A stretch of DNA of 64,000 bases from Anaerolineae bacterium (GCA_013314735.1 JABUFD010000002.1:1-64000), one strand, 5' to 3'; positions 43,667 through 53,422 are shown, counted from the first letter of the stretch. Notes: generated by a model from the sequence alone, not told the origin. Numbers and translations: made by a program.

Positions 43667-45505
43667 ATGGGGGATATGCGCACACCGGAAACCATCCTGA
43701 AAAGTACCTTCGGATATGATACATTTCTGCCCTACCAGCAGGAAGTGATCAGTAATGTGCTTGCGGGGCGCGATACCCTGGCGATTTTGCCAACCGGGGG
43801 TGGAAAATCATTATGTTACCAGATTCCGGCATTGCTGCTGGAGGGGCTGGCGGTTGTTGTTTCTCCATTGATCTCACTGATGAAAGACCAGGTGGAACAG
43901 CTCCGGGCATACGGCGTTCCGGCCGTATTTCTCAACAGCTCGTTATCCCTGGAAGAGTACCATGCCAATATGCGCATGGTTCAAAACGGGAAGGTCCGCC
44001 TGCTATACGTTGCCCCCGAAACACTATTGACCCCCCGCATCCAGGCCCTCCTGCAAACGGTAAAAGTATCATTGTTGACAATCGATGAAGCACATTGCAT
44101 TTCGGAATGGGGACATGATTTCCGACCGGAATACCGCCAGATGGCGGAAGTACGTCGCCTGTTTCCACAAGCTGCCTGCCTGGCACTGACAGCCACCGCC
44201 ACGGATCGTGTACGGGCTGATATCCGGCACACACTGGATTTCAGCAGCAAGAATGAATTTGTAGCCAGTTTTGACCGGCGCAACCTGTATCTTGCGGTGG
44301 TCTCCAAGAATGGTATACAGCGGCAAATCCTGGAAAAATTGCAGGATTATCGGGATCAATCTGGCATCATCTATTGCTTTTCTCGCAGGCAGGTGGATAA
44401 ATTGGCTGCGGATCTGATTTCACACGGGCATTCAGCCCTGCCGTACCATGCTGGCTTAAGTGATATGGAGCGCCGCCGAAACCAGGACGCTTTTATTCGA
44501 GATGATGTGCAAATCATCGTCGCAACGGTTGCCTTTGGGATGGGCATTAACAAGCCCAACGTCCGCTTTGTGTTCCATTGCGACCTGCCTAAAAGCATCG
44601 AAGGGTATTACCAGGAAATTGGCCGTGCCGGCAGGGATGGATTGCCGGCGGAATGTATTCTGTTTTACAGTTATGCCGATGTTGCCAAAATTCATTACTT
44701 CATCGACCAGAAGGAAGGTTCTGAAAAGCAGACTGCCATCACGCATTTAAACGCGCTGGTGCAATATGCGGAAAATGCGGCAGTCTGCCGGCGAAAACAG
44801 ATACTGGGTTACTTCGGTGAGAGTTCGGAATGGAATGATTGCGGAAATTGTGATGTATGCCTTTCGAAAACGGTTGAGACCCTGACAGATCTGACCGTAC
44901 CAGCCCAGAAATTTCTGCTGGGCATCCACCGCAGCGGAGAACGCTTCGGCGCAGGTCATATTGCTGACATTTTGTTGGGTTCTAAAAATCAGAAGGTACT
45001 GCGTTGGCAGCATGATCAGTTGTCAGTGTACGGCAAAGGGGAAGAGCTAACCCGTAAACAATGGATGCACCTGGCACGCCAGTTGCTCGCCATGGGCTAC
45101 ATTCAACAAAGCAGCGAATACCGCACCCTCAGCCTGACACCACGCGGGGTAGAAGTCCTTCGGAATGAGGTGCGTGTGATGGGTGTGCTCCAAGAAGCGG
45201 GTTCACCAGAAAAGCGCGCCGCGGTGACGCAGTCTGTCGGGGCAGACCAGCAATTGTTCAACCTGCTGCGGCAAAAGCGCAAAGAGATTGCGGATGCCCA
45301 GAACATCCCGCCGTATGTCGTCTTCCCCGATAAAACCCTGATTGAAATGGCCGCGCATCAACCCCAAAACGCAGCGGAAATGATTGGAATTTACGGCGTA
45401 GGCGAAGTGAAATTGCGGCGGTATGGAAAAGCTTTCATTCAGGTGATTGTCAATTACCGCCGGTTACAGCAGGATGCTGATCAAGGCGTTCTGCACGGAA
45501 CCTGA
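43667..45505 (+). CDS. recQ: ATP-dependent DNA helicase RecQ
   Basis: The ATG at 43667 (612 residues) follows AAAGGGGGCTATA. Motifs: Walker A LPTGGGKSLCYQ, TIDEAHCISEWGHDFRPEYR (DEAH form), LALTATAT, and GRAGRDGLPAECILFYS. A zinc-binding region follows (CRRKQILGYFGES, then CGNCDVC), then a winged-helix region and a C-terminal HRDC domain (LFNLLRQKRKEIADAQ, then GIYGVGEVKLRRYG). All domains of full-length RecQ are present. It unwinds DNA 3' to 5' in recombination and repair. It stands alone. Confidence 0.95.
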   Translation: MGDMRTPETILKSTFGYDTFLPYQQEVISNVLAGRDTLAILPTGGGKSLCYQIPALLLEGLAVVVSPLISLMKDQVEQLRAYGVPAVFLNSSLSLEEYHANMRMVQNGKVRLLYVAPETLLTPRIQALLQTVKVSLLTIDEAHCISEWGHDFRPEYRQMAEVRRLFPQAACLALTATATDRVRADIRHTLDFSSKNEFVASFDRRNLYLAVVSKNGIQRQILEKLQDYRDQSGIIYCFSRRQVDKLAADLISHGHSALPYHAGLSDMERRRNQDAFIRDDVQIIVATVAFGMGINKPNVRFVFHCDLPKSIEGYYQEIGRAGRDGLPAECILFYSYADVAKIHYFIDQKEGSEKQTAITHLNALVQYAENAAVCRRKQILGYFGESSEWNDCGNCDVCLSKTVETLTDLTVPAQKFLLGIHRSGERFGAGHIADILLGSKNQKVLRWQHDQLSVYGKGEELTRKQWMHLARQLLAMGYIQQSSEYRTLSLTPRGVEVLRNEVRVMGVLQEAGSPEKRAAVTQSVGADQQLFNLLRQKRKEIADAQNIPPYVVFPDKTLIEMAAHQPQNAAEMIGIYGVGEVKLRRYGKAFIQVIVNYRRLQQDADQGVLHGT

Positions 45506-45625
45506 TACATGTGATTTTTATGAATAAGCTCTAACTTAATTCTGTTTCAGTACCCATTCTCTTTTTGTCCGTTTCCTGTATAATTTTTTTGTCACTGCCA
45601 TTCAACATGATTTCAAAGGGCATTT

Positions 45626-46096
45626 ATGGAAACCGTTGCCGAACATAGCGAACAGTTACTCCCCGATCCGCTAAGCGCTGAGCTTGTCCTGGACCTTTGG
45701 TCCCGGACCTATAATAAGGAAGGGAAGCCGGATTGGTCGCACATTTTTCCGTATTACCATGATGAAATTATCTTCCAGGATACGATTCAGCGCATTGAAG
45801 GGATTGATGAATTCAAGCAGATGTGTGCTCGCCTTACAAAGCGTTGTGAGCAATTGAATATGGACATTGACAGCATTGCTCAGAATGGCAGCTTGATTTT
45901 TTTCACCTGGAAGATGACCATGATCTTCCGGAAATTCCCAAGCACACCCATCTATGGCAGTACCCGGCTGACATTAAATGAAGGCGGAATGATCATTGAG
46001 CAGCGCGATTTTTACGATCTGTGGGGAGATATATTTAACGGCATACCCCGCTTTAAGAAAATGTATCGGCGATTTATGAAGAAATACTTTGGCTAA
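45626..46096 (+). CDS. NTF2/SnoaL-like fold protein
   Basis: The 156-residue protein has the NTF2-like pattern: a helix with LVLDLWSRTYN, then FPYYHDEIIFQDTIQRIEGIDEFKQMCARL, and beta strands ending REQDFYDLW-like IIEQRDFYDLWGDIF. Such folds hold SnoaL cyclases, limonene epoxide hydrolase and ketosteroid isomerase. The catalytic residues cannot be assigned by eye. It is the first of three closely spaced genes with an SDR and an FAD oxidoreductase, so a biosynthetic step on a shared lipid or isoprenoid substrate is plausible. Confidence 0.75.
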   Translation: METVAEHSEQLLPDPLSAELVLDLWSRTYNKEGKPDWSHIFPYYHDEIIFQDTIQRIEGIDEFKQMCARLTKRCEQLNMDIDSIAQNGSLIFFTWKMTMIFRKFPSTPIYGSTRLTLNEGGMIIEQRDFYDLWGDIFNGIPRFKKMYRRFMKKYFG

Positions 46097-46109
46097 GGAG
46101 GAGTAGCGA

Positions 46110-47036
46110 GTGCAGCTTCCAGAAGAGCTCCAATTTATAGCGAATGCGCGCTTGCCGCAAAAAACAACCAGCACGCGAATGGACGGCAAGGTATGTGTGA
46201 TCACTGGTGCCACCTCTGGTGTGGGGTACGCAGCGGCTGAACACCTGGCACAGGGCGGGGCAAACCTGGTACTGGTGTGCCGCAACCCGGAGAAAGCCGC
46301 TTACGTTCAAAATCGCCTGGTCAACCGTTTTGGGGTCGAAGTGGACCTGGTTCTGGCCGATTTTGGCAGGCTCTCCGATGTGCGCACCGCTGTCGCGAAA
46401 ATTCTGGAGCGTACACCCCGGATTGACGTTCTGATCAATAATGCCGGCATCCATGCCACGCGTCGCCGCCTGACACCGGAAGGCTTTGAGAGTGTTTTTT
46501 GTGTGAATCACCTGGCATCATTCCTGTTTACCCGCCTGTTGCTTCCGCGGATCACAGCTTCCGCTCCGGCGCGCATTTTGTTTGTGAACTCAGAGGGGCA
46601 CCGTTTTGGCGGTTTGGACCTGGATGACCTGGATTGGGCAAAGCGGCGTTATAAGGGTCTGCAAGGCTATGGAGCGGCAAAAATCGCCCAACTGCTGACA
46701 ATCTGGGAAATAAACGATCACCTCCAGAGCAGCGGTGTAACGATCAATGCGATGCACCCGGGAGCGGTGCGCACCAACATCGGAATGGATAATGGCTTCC
46801 TGTATCGATTTTACCAACGCTACCTGTTGTGGTGGTTTTTGAAGGACCCATCCATTGCCGGCGAAGCACTGTATTACCTGGCTGCGGCACCGGAGATGGA
46901 AGGAATCAGTGGAAAATTTTTTAACCTGACCATTGATGAAAAACCCGCCGCCCATGCGTTGGATCGGACCTTGGGAAAACGGGTGTGGCAGGTGAGTGAA
47001 ACCTTGACCGGGTTGGCGGAATCAGATTTGACCTAA
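46110..47036 (+). CDS. Short-chain dehydrogenase/reductase
   Basis: The start is GTG with AGGAGG eight bases upstream; 308 residues. The NAD(P) motif is TGATSGVG (about 31-38), followed by LINNAGIH and the catalytic GYGAAK (Tyr-x-x-x-Lys), as in retinol-dehydrogenase/WW-oxidoreductase-like SDRs. A LVCRNPEKA segment after beta-2 with Arg suggests NADP(H). It lies 13 bases after the NTF2-like gene and 40 bases before the FAD oxidoreductase. The substrate is unknown. Confidence 0.88.
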   Translation: MQLPEELQFIANARLPQKTTSTRMDGKVCVITGATSGVGYAAAEHLAQGGANLVLVCRNPEKAAYVQNRLVNRFGVEVDLVLADFGRLSDVRTAVAKILERTPRIDVLINNAGIHATRRRLTPEGFESVFCVNHLASFLFTRLLLPRITASAPARILFVNSEGHRFGGLDLDDLDWAKRRYKGLQGYGAAKIAQLLTIWEINDHLQSSGVTINAMHPGAVRTNIGMDNGFLYRFYQRYLLWWFLKDPSIAGEALYYLAAAPEMEGISGKFFNLTIDEKPAAHALDRTLGKRVWQVSETLTGLAESDLT

Positions 47037-47076
47037 GGCCTTGTGCCCGGGGATTGACGGACAAGCAGGAGTGAAG

Positions 47077-48660
47077 ATGGAATTTGACGCAATCGTGGTT
47101 GGTGGGGGAATATCGGGGTGTATTACCGCCGCGTACCTGGCAAAAGCCGGGTTGAAAACCATTGTGTTTGAAAAAGAACCGCACTGCGGTGGGTTAATCA
47201 ACAGCTTCGAGCGCGATGGATTCCTGTATGATGGTGGTATCCGCGCTGTGGAAAATTCCGGCATCCTTTTTCCCATGCTGGACAGCCTGGGATTGGAACT
47301 GGATCTGGTTAAAAACAATGTTTCCCTGGGGATCGAGGACCGGGTGATCCGTATTGAATCGCTCGAAAACGTGGTCGAATACCAGGATTTGTTGACGCAA
47401 CTTTATCCTGACCAGGCTGATGAGATCGCTGCGATCATCACCAAAATCCGGGAGATCATGCATTATATGGATATCCAGTATGGGATCAAGAACCCCATTT
47501 TCCTGGATATGAAAAAAGACCGGGAATACATGATGAAAGAAATTGTGCCGTGGATGTTTAAGTATGCCACCACAGTTGGAAAAATTTCGGCCATGAATGA
47601 ACCTGCCGAAGAATTCCTGCTGCAATACACACGGCACCAACCGCTGCTGGATATCATCACCCAGCATTTTTTCCAGCAGACTCCGGCCTTTTTCGCGCTG
47701 AGCTACCTGAAAATTTACCTGGACTACTATTATCCCCGCGGCGGTACCGGGAAGTTTATCAAAGCACTGTTGGATTTAATCGATACTCACGGCGGGCGTA
47801 TTTCCACCAGCACAAAAATTGCCGCCATTGACCCGGACCACAAAATCGTTACCGACCAGGATGGGAATCAATACCATTACCATCGCCTGGTATGGGCGGC
47901 AGACCAGAAGACCCTTTACCGTTTGGCTGCAGCGCATCTGCCAGCCAAGCAGAAAGTCAGCGCAGATATTCAAGGGCGGATGGCATTGTTGGATGGGAAG
48001 CGGGGCAACGATTCAATATTTACGCTCTACGTGGCTGTTGACCGCGGCAGGCAGTATTTTGGCGATATCGCCAGCGAGCATTTCTTCTATACCCCCAGCC
48101 GCACCGGTCAATCCCAGGCCGGACCGATCCCTTACAATGCCAGCCGGGTGGAAATGGAAAAATGGTTAGAGAAGTACCTGGCATTAACCACCTATGAAAT
48201 CGCCTGCCCTGTGCTGCGTGATGAAACCCTGGCGCCACCTGGCAAAACTGGACTGATCATCAGTGTCCTGTTCGACTACCAGCTGACCCGGCAGGTGCTC
48301 GAGATGGGCTGGTATGAGGAAATGAAGCAGTTTTGCGAAAAGCGTATGCTGGAGATCCTCAGCACGAGTATTTACCCTGATCTACAGCAAGACGTGATTC
48401 ATCAATTTTCATCCACGCCACTCACAATGGAGCAGTTAACTGGCAATTTTGAAGGCGCGATCACCGGCTGGTCGTTTACCAACCATCCATTGCCAGCGGA
48501 GAGCCGCTTGCCGAGAATCATGAATGCAATCAAAACTCCCATTCCTGGTGTTTATCAAGCCGGGCAGTGGACATACAGCCCTTCTGGTTTGCCGATTTCA
48601 ATTCTGACCGGCAAAATTGCGGCTGACCGGGTTATTAAAGACCTGAAAACAAAAAAGTAA
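47077..48660 (+). CDS. Phytoene-desaturase/carotenoid-isomerase-like FAD oxidoreductase
   Basis: The ATG at 47077 (527 residues) has AGGAG five bases upstream and starts directly with the dinucleotide-binding fold DAIVVGGGISGCITAAYLAK. The FAD pattern continues with EKEPHCGG and ends with GVYQAGQWTYSPSGLPISIL. The layout is that of the phytoene dehydrogenase/CrtISO/retinol saturase group. No phytoene synthase is in the window, so it need not be carotenoid-related. With the SDR and NTF2-like genes it forms a probable three-step operon. Confidence 0.85.
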   Translation: MEFDAIVVGGGISGCITAAYLAKAGLKTIVFEKEPHCGGLINSFERDGFLYDGGIRAVENSGILFPMLDSLGLELDLVKNNVSLGIEDRVIRIESLENVVEYQDLLTQLYPDQADEIAAIITKIREIMHYMDIQYGIKNPIFLDMKKDREYMMKEIVPWMFKYATTVGKISAMNEPAEEFLLQYTRHQPLLDIITQHFFQQTPAFFALSYLKIYLDYYYPRGGTGKFIKALLDLIDTHGGRISTSTKIAAIDPDHKIVTDQDGNQYHYHRLVWAADQKTLYRLAAAHLPAKQKVSADIQGRMALLDGKRGNDSIFTLYVAVDRGRQYFGDIASEHFFYTPSRTGQSQAGPIPYNASRVEMEKWLEKYLALTTYEIACPVLRDETLAPPGKTGLIISVLFDYQLTRQVLEMGWYEEMKQFCEKRMLEILSTSIYPDLQQDVIHQFSSTPLTMEQLTGNFEGAITGWSFTNHPLPAESRLPRIMNAIKTPIPGVYQAGQWTYSPSGLPISILTGKIAADRVIKDLKTKK

Positions 48661-48699
48661 AACCCCATAATAACGGGTGCTGGCTCTGAGGAGTGGTCG

Positions 48700-49872
48700 A
48701 TGACCGATTCAACACCACCAACGGTAGCACACAAGCGCCAGGAACATCAAAAAAAAGTGTTAGAGGTGTTTTTTGTTTTTCTGCGCATTGGGCTGACCGC
48801 CTTCGGCGGCCCGGCTGCACATATTGCTATCATGCAGAATGAAGTAGTCAAACGGCGCAAATGGATTGATGACCAGGAATTCATGGACTTGATCGGCATC
48901 ACCAACCTGGTGCCTGGCCCCAATTCCTCCGAGATGTCGATGCATCTGGGTTTGGTGAGGGCTGGCTGGGCGGGATTTTTTGCCGGCGGTTTCGGTTTTC
49001 TGATTCCTGCATTCCTGCTTGTGTTGGGGTTTGCCTGGGCGTATGTTCAATTCGGCGCAGCCCCCCAGGTGGGTTGGTTGTTGTATGGGATCAAACCGGT
49101 GGTGATCGCGATCATTCTCCAGGCGTTGTGGAACCTGGGGAAAAAAGCGATCAAGAACATCTGGCTGGGTATCATCGGAATCCTGGTGGCGGCTGCTTAC
49201 TTCCTGGGGGTGAATGAGATTGCCTTATTGTTTGGCGGGGCAGTGGTGTATTTACTGTTGAGATGGGAGAAGAAGGCTGGAGCCAGCGGCCTGCCAATGG
49301 CCTGGTTTCCGCTGGTTGGCATACCGCTTGTCGCCAGGCCGTTCACCCTTGCCGGATTATTCTTGTCATTCTTTAAAATTGGCTCGGTATTGTACGGCAG
49401 CGGTTATGTGCTGCTGGCGTTCCTTCAGGCGGAATTTGTTGACCGCCTGGGGTGGCTGACGCAGCAGCAATTACTCGATGCTGTCGCAGTCGGGCAGTTT
49501 ACCCCGGGGCCGTTTTTTACCACGGCCACCTTTATCGGGTATGTATTGGGCGGGTTCCCCGGCGCGGTACTGGCGACACTCGGCATTTTTCTCCCCCCTT
49601 TCATCATCGTGGCACTCAGTCACCAGATCCTCAGGCGTTACAAAGATCACCCGATTGTCCGTAAGCTGCTCGACGGCGTCATTGCTGCCTCTCTGGGGTT
49701 GATGGCAGCAGTTGCTTGGCAATTGGGTGTGAGTTCACTGATCGACTTCTTCAGCATTGGGATTGCGGTGGTGTCGCTGGCCATCATCTTACGTTACAAA
49801 GTCAATTCGGCCTGGCTGGTGCTGGGCGGTGCTTTGTTGGGATTGATGCGTCATATCCTACTTCCGGGCTGA
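48700..49872 (+). CDS. chrA: Chromate transporter (CHR family, two-domain)
   Basis: The 390-residue protein has two CHR halves: FFVFLRIGLTAFGGPAAHIA with NLVPGPNSSEMSMHLG, and LFLSFFKIGSVLYGSGYVLLAFLQ with AVGQFTPGPFFTTATFIGY. The pairs FGG/PGP are the family signatures. About ten helices are present. CHR proteins export chromate by proton antiport; many members have no proven role in resistance. It stands alone, and the 100 bases to the convergent next gene have only a weak inverted repeat. Confidence 0.88.
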   Translation: MTDSTPPTVAHKRQEHQKKVLEVFFVFLRIGLTAFGGPAAHIAIMQNEVVKRRKWIDDQEFMDLIGITNLVPGPNSSEMSMHLGLVRAGWAGFFAGGFGFLIPAFLLVLGFAWAYVQFGAAPQVGWLLYGIKPVVIAIILQALWNLGKKAIKNIWLGIIGILVAAAYFLGVNEIALLFGGAVVYLLLRWEKKAGASGLPMAWFPLVGIPLVARPFTLAGLFLSFFKIGSVLYGSGYVLLAFLQAEFVDRLGWLTQQQLLDAVAVGQFTPGPFFTTATFIGYVLGGFPGAVLATLGIFLPPFIIVALSHQILRRYKDHPIVRKLLDGVIAASLGLMAAVAWQLGVSSLIDFFSIGIAVVSLAIILRYKVNSAWLVLGGALLGLMRHILLPG

Positions 49873-49972
49873 TGTGACCGATGCAGCGTAACGATGCTGA
49901 AATCCAACTGAAACAACAAGCCCCATTCGCTGCTGGCAATGGGACTTGTGATTCAATGGGTTGTAATGGCGT

Positions 49973-50401
49973 TTAATTTTCGAAGGAAAACAAATCCGGG
50001 TTGAATTGCACACGGGCTTCGCCATCGATGGCAACTTCCCCGTTCTCCTTGATAATGGTGGTGGTCAGGATCAGACGCTTCTTTTCCGGCTGCAGTTCTT
50101 TGACACACAATTTGATTTGAACTGATTCATCAATGAAGATCGGCTTAAAAAATTTTACTTCCTGGCCCATGTAGATGGTGCCGAATCCAGGAAACCGCAT
50201 TCCCAGGGCAGCAGAGATCAGGCTGAGGCCGTACATGCCATGGGCGATCGGCCTGCCAAAAATTGATTTGCTAGCGAATTCGGGGTCGGTATGGAGCGGG
50301 TTCTGATCACCGGAGATCCGCGCAAAAGCGTTGATGTGTTCCTGGGTAATGCGGACGGTTTCGTGGTATTCCTGTCCAACGGTAAATTCTTCGTATTTCA
50401 T
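49973..50401 (-). CDS. MaoC-like (R)-specific enoyl-CoA hydratase
   Basis: The 142-residue hotdog protein has the hydratase-2 motif: FARISGDQNPLHTDPEFA (catalytic Asp and His) and then GRPIAHGMYGLSLISAALG. Length is standard. It overlaps the EtfA gene by 4 bases and ends a four-gene operon of fatty acyl-CoA oxidation genes on the minus strand, where it would hydrate enoyl-CoA made by the acyl-CoA dehydrogenase. Confidence 0.9.
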   Translation of the reverse strand: MKYEEFTVGQEYHETVRITQEHINAFARISGDQNPLHTDPEFASKSIFGRPIAHGMYGLSLISAALGMRFPGFGTIYMGQEVKFFKPIFIDESVQIKLCVKELQPEKKRLILTTTIIKENGEVAIDGEARVQFNPDLFSFEN

Positions 50402-51411
50402 GATTTGGTTCCTTTTTCCTGGGATTTCAATTGTTTAACCAGGGCGGGGACGACCTGGAACAGATCACCCACCAGCCCGTAGTGGGCCGCTTTGAAGATG
50501 GGCGCATCTTTATCCTTGTTGATGGCAACAATGGTGCGTGCTTTATTCATCCCTGCCAGGTGCTGAATGGCGCCGGAGATGCCACATGCGATGTACAATT
50601 CAGGCTGGACAGTTTTTCCTGTTTGCCCAACCTGTCGGGCATTGTTGATCCATCCGGCATCGACTGCGGCGCGGGAAGCTGCCACCGTACCGCCGAGGCA
50701 GTCGGCCAATTCCTGCAACAAATCGAATCCTGTTGCGTTGCCCAAGCCGCGTCCGCCGGCGACAATGATCCGGGCCCGGGTAATATCCTCCTCTTGTGAT
50801 TTTTCTTTCACAACGTGGACGATTTCGGTCAGCATATCGCCAGATTGAACCTGCGAAGTTGCCTGGACAACGGCCGCTGCCGGAGCACCTGGCAACGGCA
50901 TTGCTTTAAATACCCCAGGCCTAACAGTTGCCATCTGAGGATGGCGGTTGGGACTGATGATGGTGGCCATCAGGTTCCCGCCGAATGCTGGGCGTGTCAT
51001 CAACAAATTGCCGGTATCTGCGTCCACATCCAGGCTGGTGCAATCTGCTGTCAGACCGGTATCCAGTCGGGATGCCAGGCGTGGCCCGAGGTCACGGCCG
51101 TTGTGGGTGGCGCCGATGAAGAGTACAGCGGGGCTATATTGGTGGATCAGTTCCGCCAATTGGCGTGTATAAACACCGGTTGTGTAAGTGCTGAATTCCG
51201 GGGCATCGGTACAAAGAATGGTTTGCGCGCCAAAGGCAGCCAGCTGATCCAGTTTCCCGGTGACTCCCTGCCCAAAAGCCACAGCACACAGGTTGGTGTT
51301 CAATTTTTCTGCTATGCCGCGTGCTTCGGTGAGGATCTCGTAGACGACTGGTAAAAATTCTCCATCACGTTGTTCGGCAAAAACCCATACAGCATTGTTT
51401 GAATGATTCAT
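50398..51411 (-). CDS. etfA: Electron transfer flavoprotein alpha subunit
   Basis: The ATG at 51411 (337 residues) follows GAGGAG by six bases. The C-terminal FAD domain reads RIIVAGGRGLGNATGFDLLQELA, then ASRAAVDAGWINNARQVGQTGKTV, YIACGISGAIQHLAGM and AINKDKDAPIFKAAHYGLVGDL, the standard EtfA signature. It forms a heterodimer with EtfB and takes electrons from the acyl-CoA dehydrogenase. No ETF-quinone oxidoreductase (FixC type) is in the window, so the electron sink is unknown. Confidence 0.95.
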   Translation of the reverse strand: MNHSNNAVWVFAEQRDGEFLPVVYEILTEARGIAEKLNTNLCAVAFGQGVTGKLDQLAAFGAQTILCTDAPEFSTYTTGVYTRQLAELIHQYSPAVLFIGATHNGRDLGPRLASRLDTGLTADCTSLDVDADTGNLLMTRPAFGGNLMATIISPNRHPQMATVRPGVFKAMPLPGAPAAAVVQATSQVQSGDMLTEIVHVVKEKSQEEDITRARIIVAGGRGLGNATGFDLLQELADCLGGTVAASRAAVDAGWINNARQVGQTGKTVQPELYIACGISGAIQHLAGMNKARTIVAINKDKDAPIFKAAHYGLVGDLFQVVPALVKQLKSQEKGTKS

Positions 51412-51421
51412 GGCAGTCTCC

Positions 51422-52219
51422 TCATTTTTCAATCAGGTTCAGGGTTCGAAAGCTATCGATGAGTGATGCCGCCATTTCATCGGCCGTTCCACTGAAGAAG
51501 CGCACCTCACTCGATGCGGCCGGAGAAAAGGATCGTTTGACACGGGTGGGTGATCCTTTCAGTCCGACCTGCCCCGGATCGAGATCAAGATCTTCCAGTC
51601 CCCACACCTGCACCGGGTCATCCGCCTGGTGGACCTTCACAATATCACGGATATTCATGTAGCGTGGCTGGTTCAACTTGCGTGTGGCGGTGATCAGGAT
51701 CGGCAGATCGGCTTTGACCAGCTGGTACCCATCTTCCATCTGGCGCTCCACCTGCACCGAGTGGTTTTCCAACCGGACGGATTGCGCATAGGTTATCTGG
51801 GGGATTGCCAGGCGTTCCGCCAACTGTGGACCAACCTGGGCGGTGTCACCGTCAATGGCCTGTTGCCCGCACAGGATCAGGTCAAACGGTTGTAGCCGGC
51901 GCACAGCAGCGGCAAGAGTATTGGCGGTGGCCCAGGTATCAGCGCCGCCGAATGCACGATCGGAAAGCAGGATCGCCTGGTCCGCGCCCATGCACAGGCA
52001 CTCGATCAGAGCTTCCTTTGCCTGAAGTGGACCCATGCTGAGCACAACCACATGGGTATCGGGGTCTTCATCTTTCAGTGTAAGTGCGTATTCGAGGGCA
52101 TGAAGGTCATCGGGGTTGATGATGGATGGTACACCTTTGCGGATCATTGTTCCTGTTTCCAGGTCAACGCGGATTTCCCTGGTGTCAGGAACTTGTTTGA
52201 TGCAGACAAGAATGTTCAT
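51422..52219 (-). CDS. etfB: Electron transfer flavoprotein beta subunit
   Basis: The 265-residue protein starts MNILVCIKQVPDT, keeps NPDDLHALEYALTLKDEDPD, then ILCGQQAIDGDTAQVGPQLAERL, and has ARGADQA-like MGADQAILLSD. These are EtfB signatures; the AMP-binding segment is intact. It is 13 bases from the acyl-CoA dehydrogenase gene and 10 from etfA. Whether it belongs to a bifurcating ETF cannot be settled by eye. Confidence 0.95.
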   Translation of the reverse strand: MNILVCIKQVPDTREIRVDLETGTMIRKGVPSIINPDDLHALEYALTLKDEDPDTHVVVLSMGPLQAKEALIECLCMGADQAILLSDRAFGGADTWATANTLAAAVRRLQPFDLILCGQQAIDGDTAQVGPQLAERLAIPQITYAQSVRLENHSVQVERQMEDGYQLVKADLPILITATRKLNQPRYMNIRDIVKVHQADDPVQVWGLEDLDLDPGQVGLKGSPTRVKRSFSPAASSEVRFFSGTADEMAASLIDSFRTLNLIEK

Positions 52220-52232
52220 GGCTGATTCCTTT

Positions 52233-53372
52233 CTATCCGATGGCGTGCGAGGATATCACCATGCGCTGCACTTCGGAAGTACCTTCGTAAATTTCGGTGA
52301 TCTTGGCATCGCGCATCATGCGTTCCACCGGGTATTCGCGCGTGTATCCGTAGCCGCCGTGTAACTGGACCGCCTTGTTGGTGACAAATCCAGCGGTTTC
52401 AGAGGCGAACAGTTTGGCCATCGCGGCCAGGTTCGAATACGGCAGGCCGCGTGTTTTTGCATCAGCGGCCTGATAGGTCAGCAGACGGGCGGCGCTGGTC
52501 TGGGTTTGCATATCGGCAATGGTGAATTGAACCGCCTGGAATTTCGAGATGGGTTGGTTGAATTGTTCGCGCTGCTTGATGTAGGCAATGGTCTCGTCCA
52601 GCGCGCCCTGGGCGATTCCTACCGCCTGGGCGGCAATCCCGATCCGGCCGCCGTCGAGGGTGACCATGGCGATCTTGAAGCCTTTACCTTCTTCGCCCAG
52701 CAGGTTCTCCTGTGGGATGAAAACGTCCTGAAAAATCAATTCGCGGGTTGAGGAACCGTGAATCCCCATTTTTTCCTCCACACGCCCAAAGCTGAAACCT
52801 TCCCATCCCTTTTCGAGGATGAAAGCAGATATTCCACGGGTGCCTTTGGATGGGTCTGTCATCGCAAATACCACGTAAACATCGGCTTCCCCGGCATTGG
52901 TGATAAAGATTTTCGACCCATTCAACCGGTACCCCCCGTCCACTTTTCGGGCGCGTGTCACCTGTGAGGCAGCATCGGTGCCGGCATTGGGCTCGGTCAA
53001 TGCAAACGCACCGAGTGTTTTCCCGTTGGCAGCTGGGATCAGGTATTTTTCCTGCTGCGCAGGGGTGCCGAATTTCAACAATGGATCACAGAATAGCGAA
53101 TTGTGGGCAGAAAGAATCACGCCGGTGGTGGCACACACCTTCGATAATTCTTCCACTGCTATTGCATAACTGATGTCGTCAGCTCCAGCACCGCCAAATT
53201 CGGTGGGGACGTTCATGCCCATCAGGCCGTACCGCTGCATTTTTTGCACATTATCCCGCGGGAACGCGCATGTCTCATCGGTAACCGCAGCCGTGGGTTT
53301 CACTTCCCTGGCAGCGAATGCCCTCACCATCTGTTGAATGCTGGTTTGGGTGGACGTGAGTGAAAAATCCAT
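52233..53372 (-). CDS. Short-chain acyl-CoA dehydrogenase (butyryl-CoA dehydrogenase type)
   Basis: The 379-residue protein has GAFALTEPNAGTDAASQVTRA, GSKIFITNAGEADVYVV, then QLHGGYGYTREYPVERMMRD and IYEGTSEVQRMVIS, where the Glu in YEGTSE is the catalytic base of short- and medium-chain enzymes. Length is standard. It is the first gene of the acd-etfB-etfA-maoC operon. It would oxidise (or in fermenters reduce) short acyl-CoA. A palindromic site lies upstream. Confidence 0.95.
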   Translation of the reverse strand: MDFSLTSTQTSIQQMVRAFAAREVKPTAAVTDETCAFPRDNVQKMQRYGLMGMNVPTEFGGAGADDISYAIAVEELSKVCATTGVILSAHNSLFCDPLLKFGTPAQQEKYLIPAANGKTLGAFALTEPNAGTDAASQVTRARKVDGGYRLNGSKIFITNAGEADVYVVFAMTDPSKGTRGISAFILEKGWEGFSFGRVEEKMGIHGSSTRELIFQDVFIPQENLLGEEGKGFKIAMVTLDGGRIGIAAQAVGIAQGALDETIAYIKQREQFNQPISKFQAVQFTIADMQTQTSAARLLTYQAADAKTRGLPYSNLAAMAKLFASETAGFVTNKAVQLHGGYGYTREYPVERMMRDAKITEIYEGTSEVQRMVISSHAIG

Positions 53373-53408
53373 GCAACCTCCTTTTGGTTAAGAACGGGTT
53401 AACAAATT

Positions 53409-53422
53409 GTGAATTAATTCAC
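53409..53422. promoter_or_regulatory. Palindromic operator upstream of the acyl-CoA dehydrogenase operon
   Basis: GTGAATTAATTCAC is a perfect 14-bp palindrome 37 bases upstream of the operon start. A minus-strand -10 box TATAAT lies at 53438-53443 just beyond it, so the site falls in the 5' leader. A second palindrome ACAAATTTGT lies at 53456-53465. Fatty-acid regulators of TetR or GntR type often use such sites; the regulator is not in the window. Confidence 0.6.

Noticed and set aside
49922-49943. CCCATT/AATGGG inverted repeat between chrA and maoC as a terminator.
   Set aside because: The stem is only six base pairs and has no T run.
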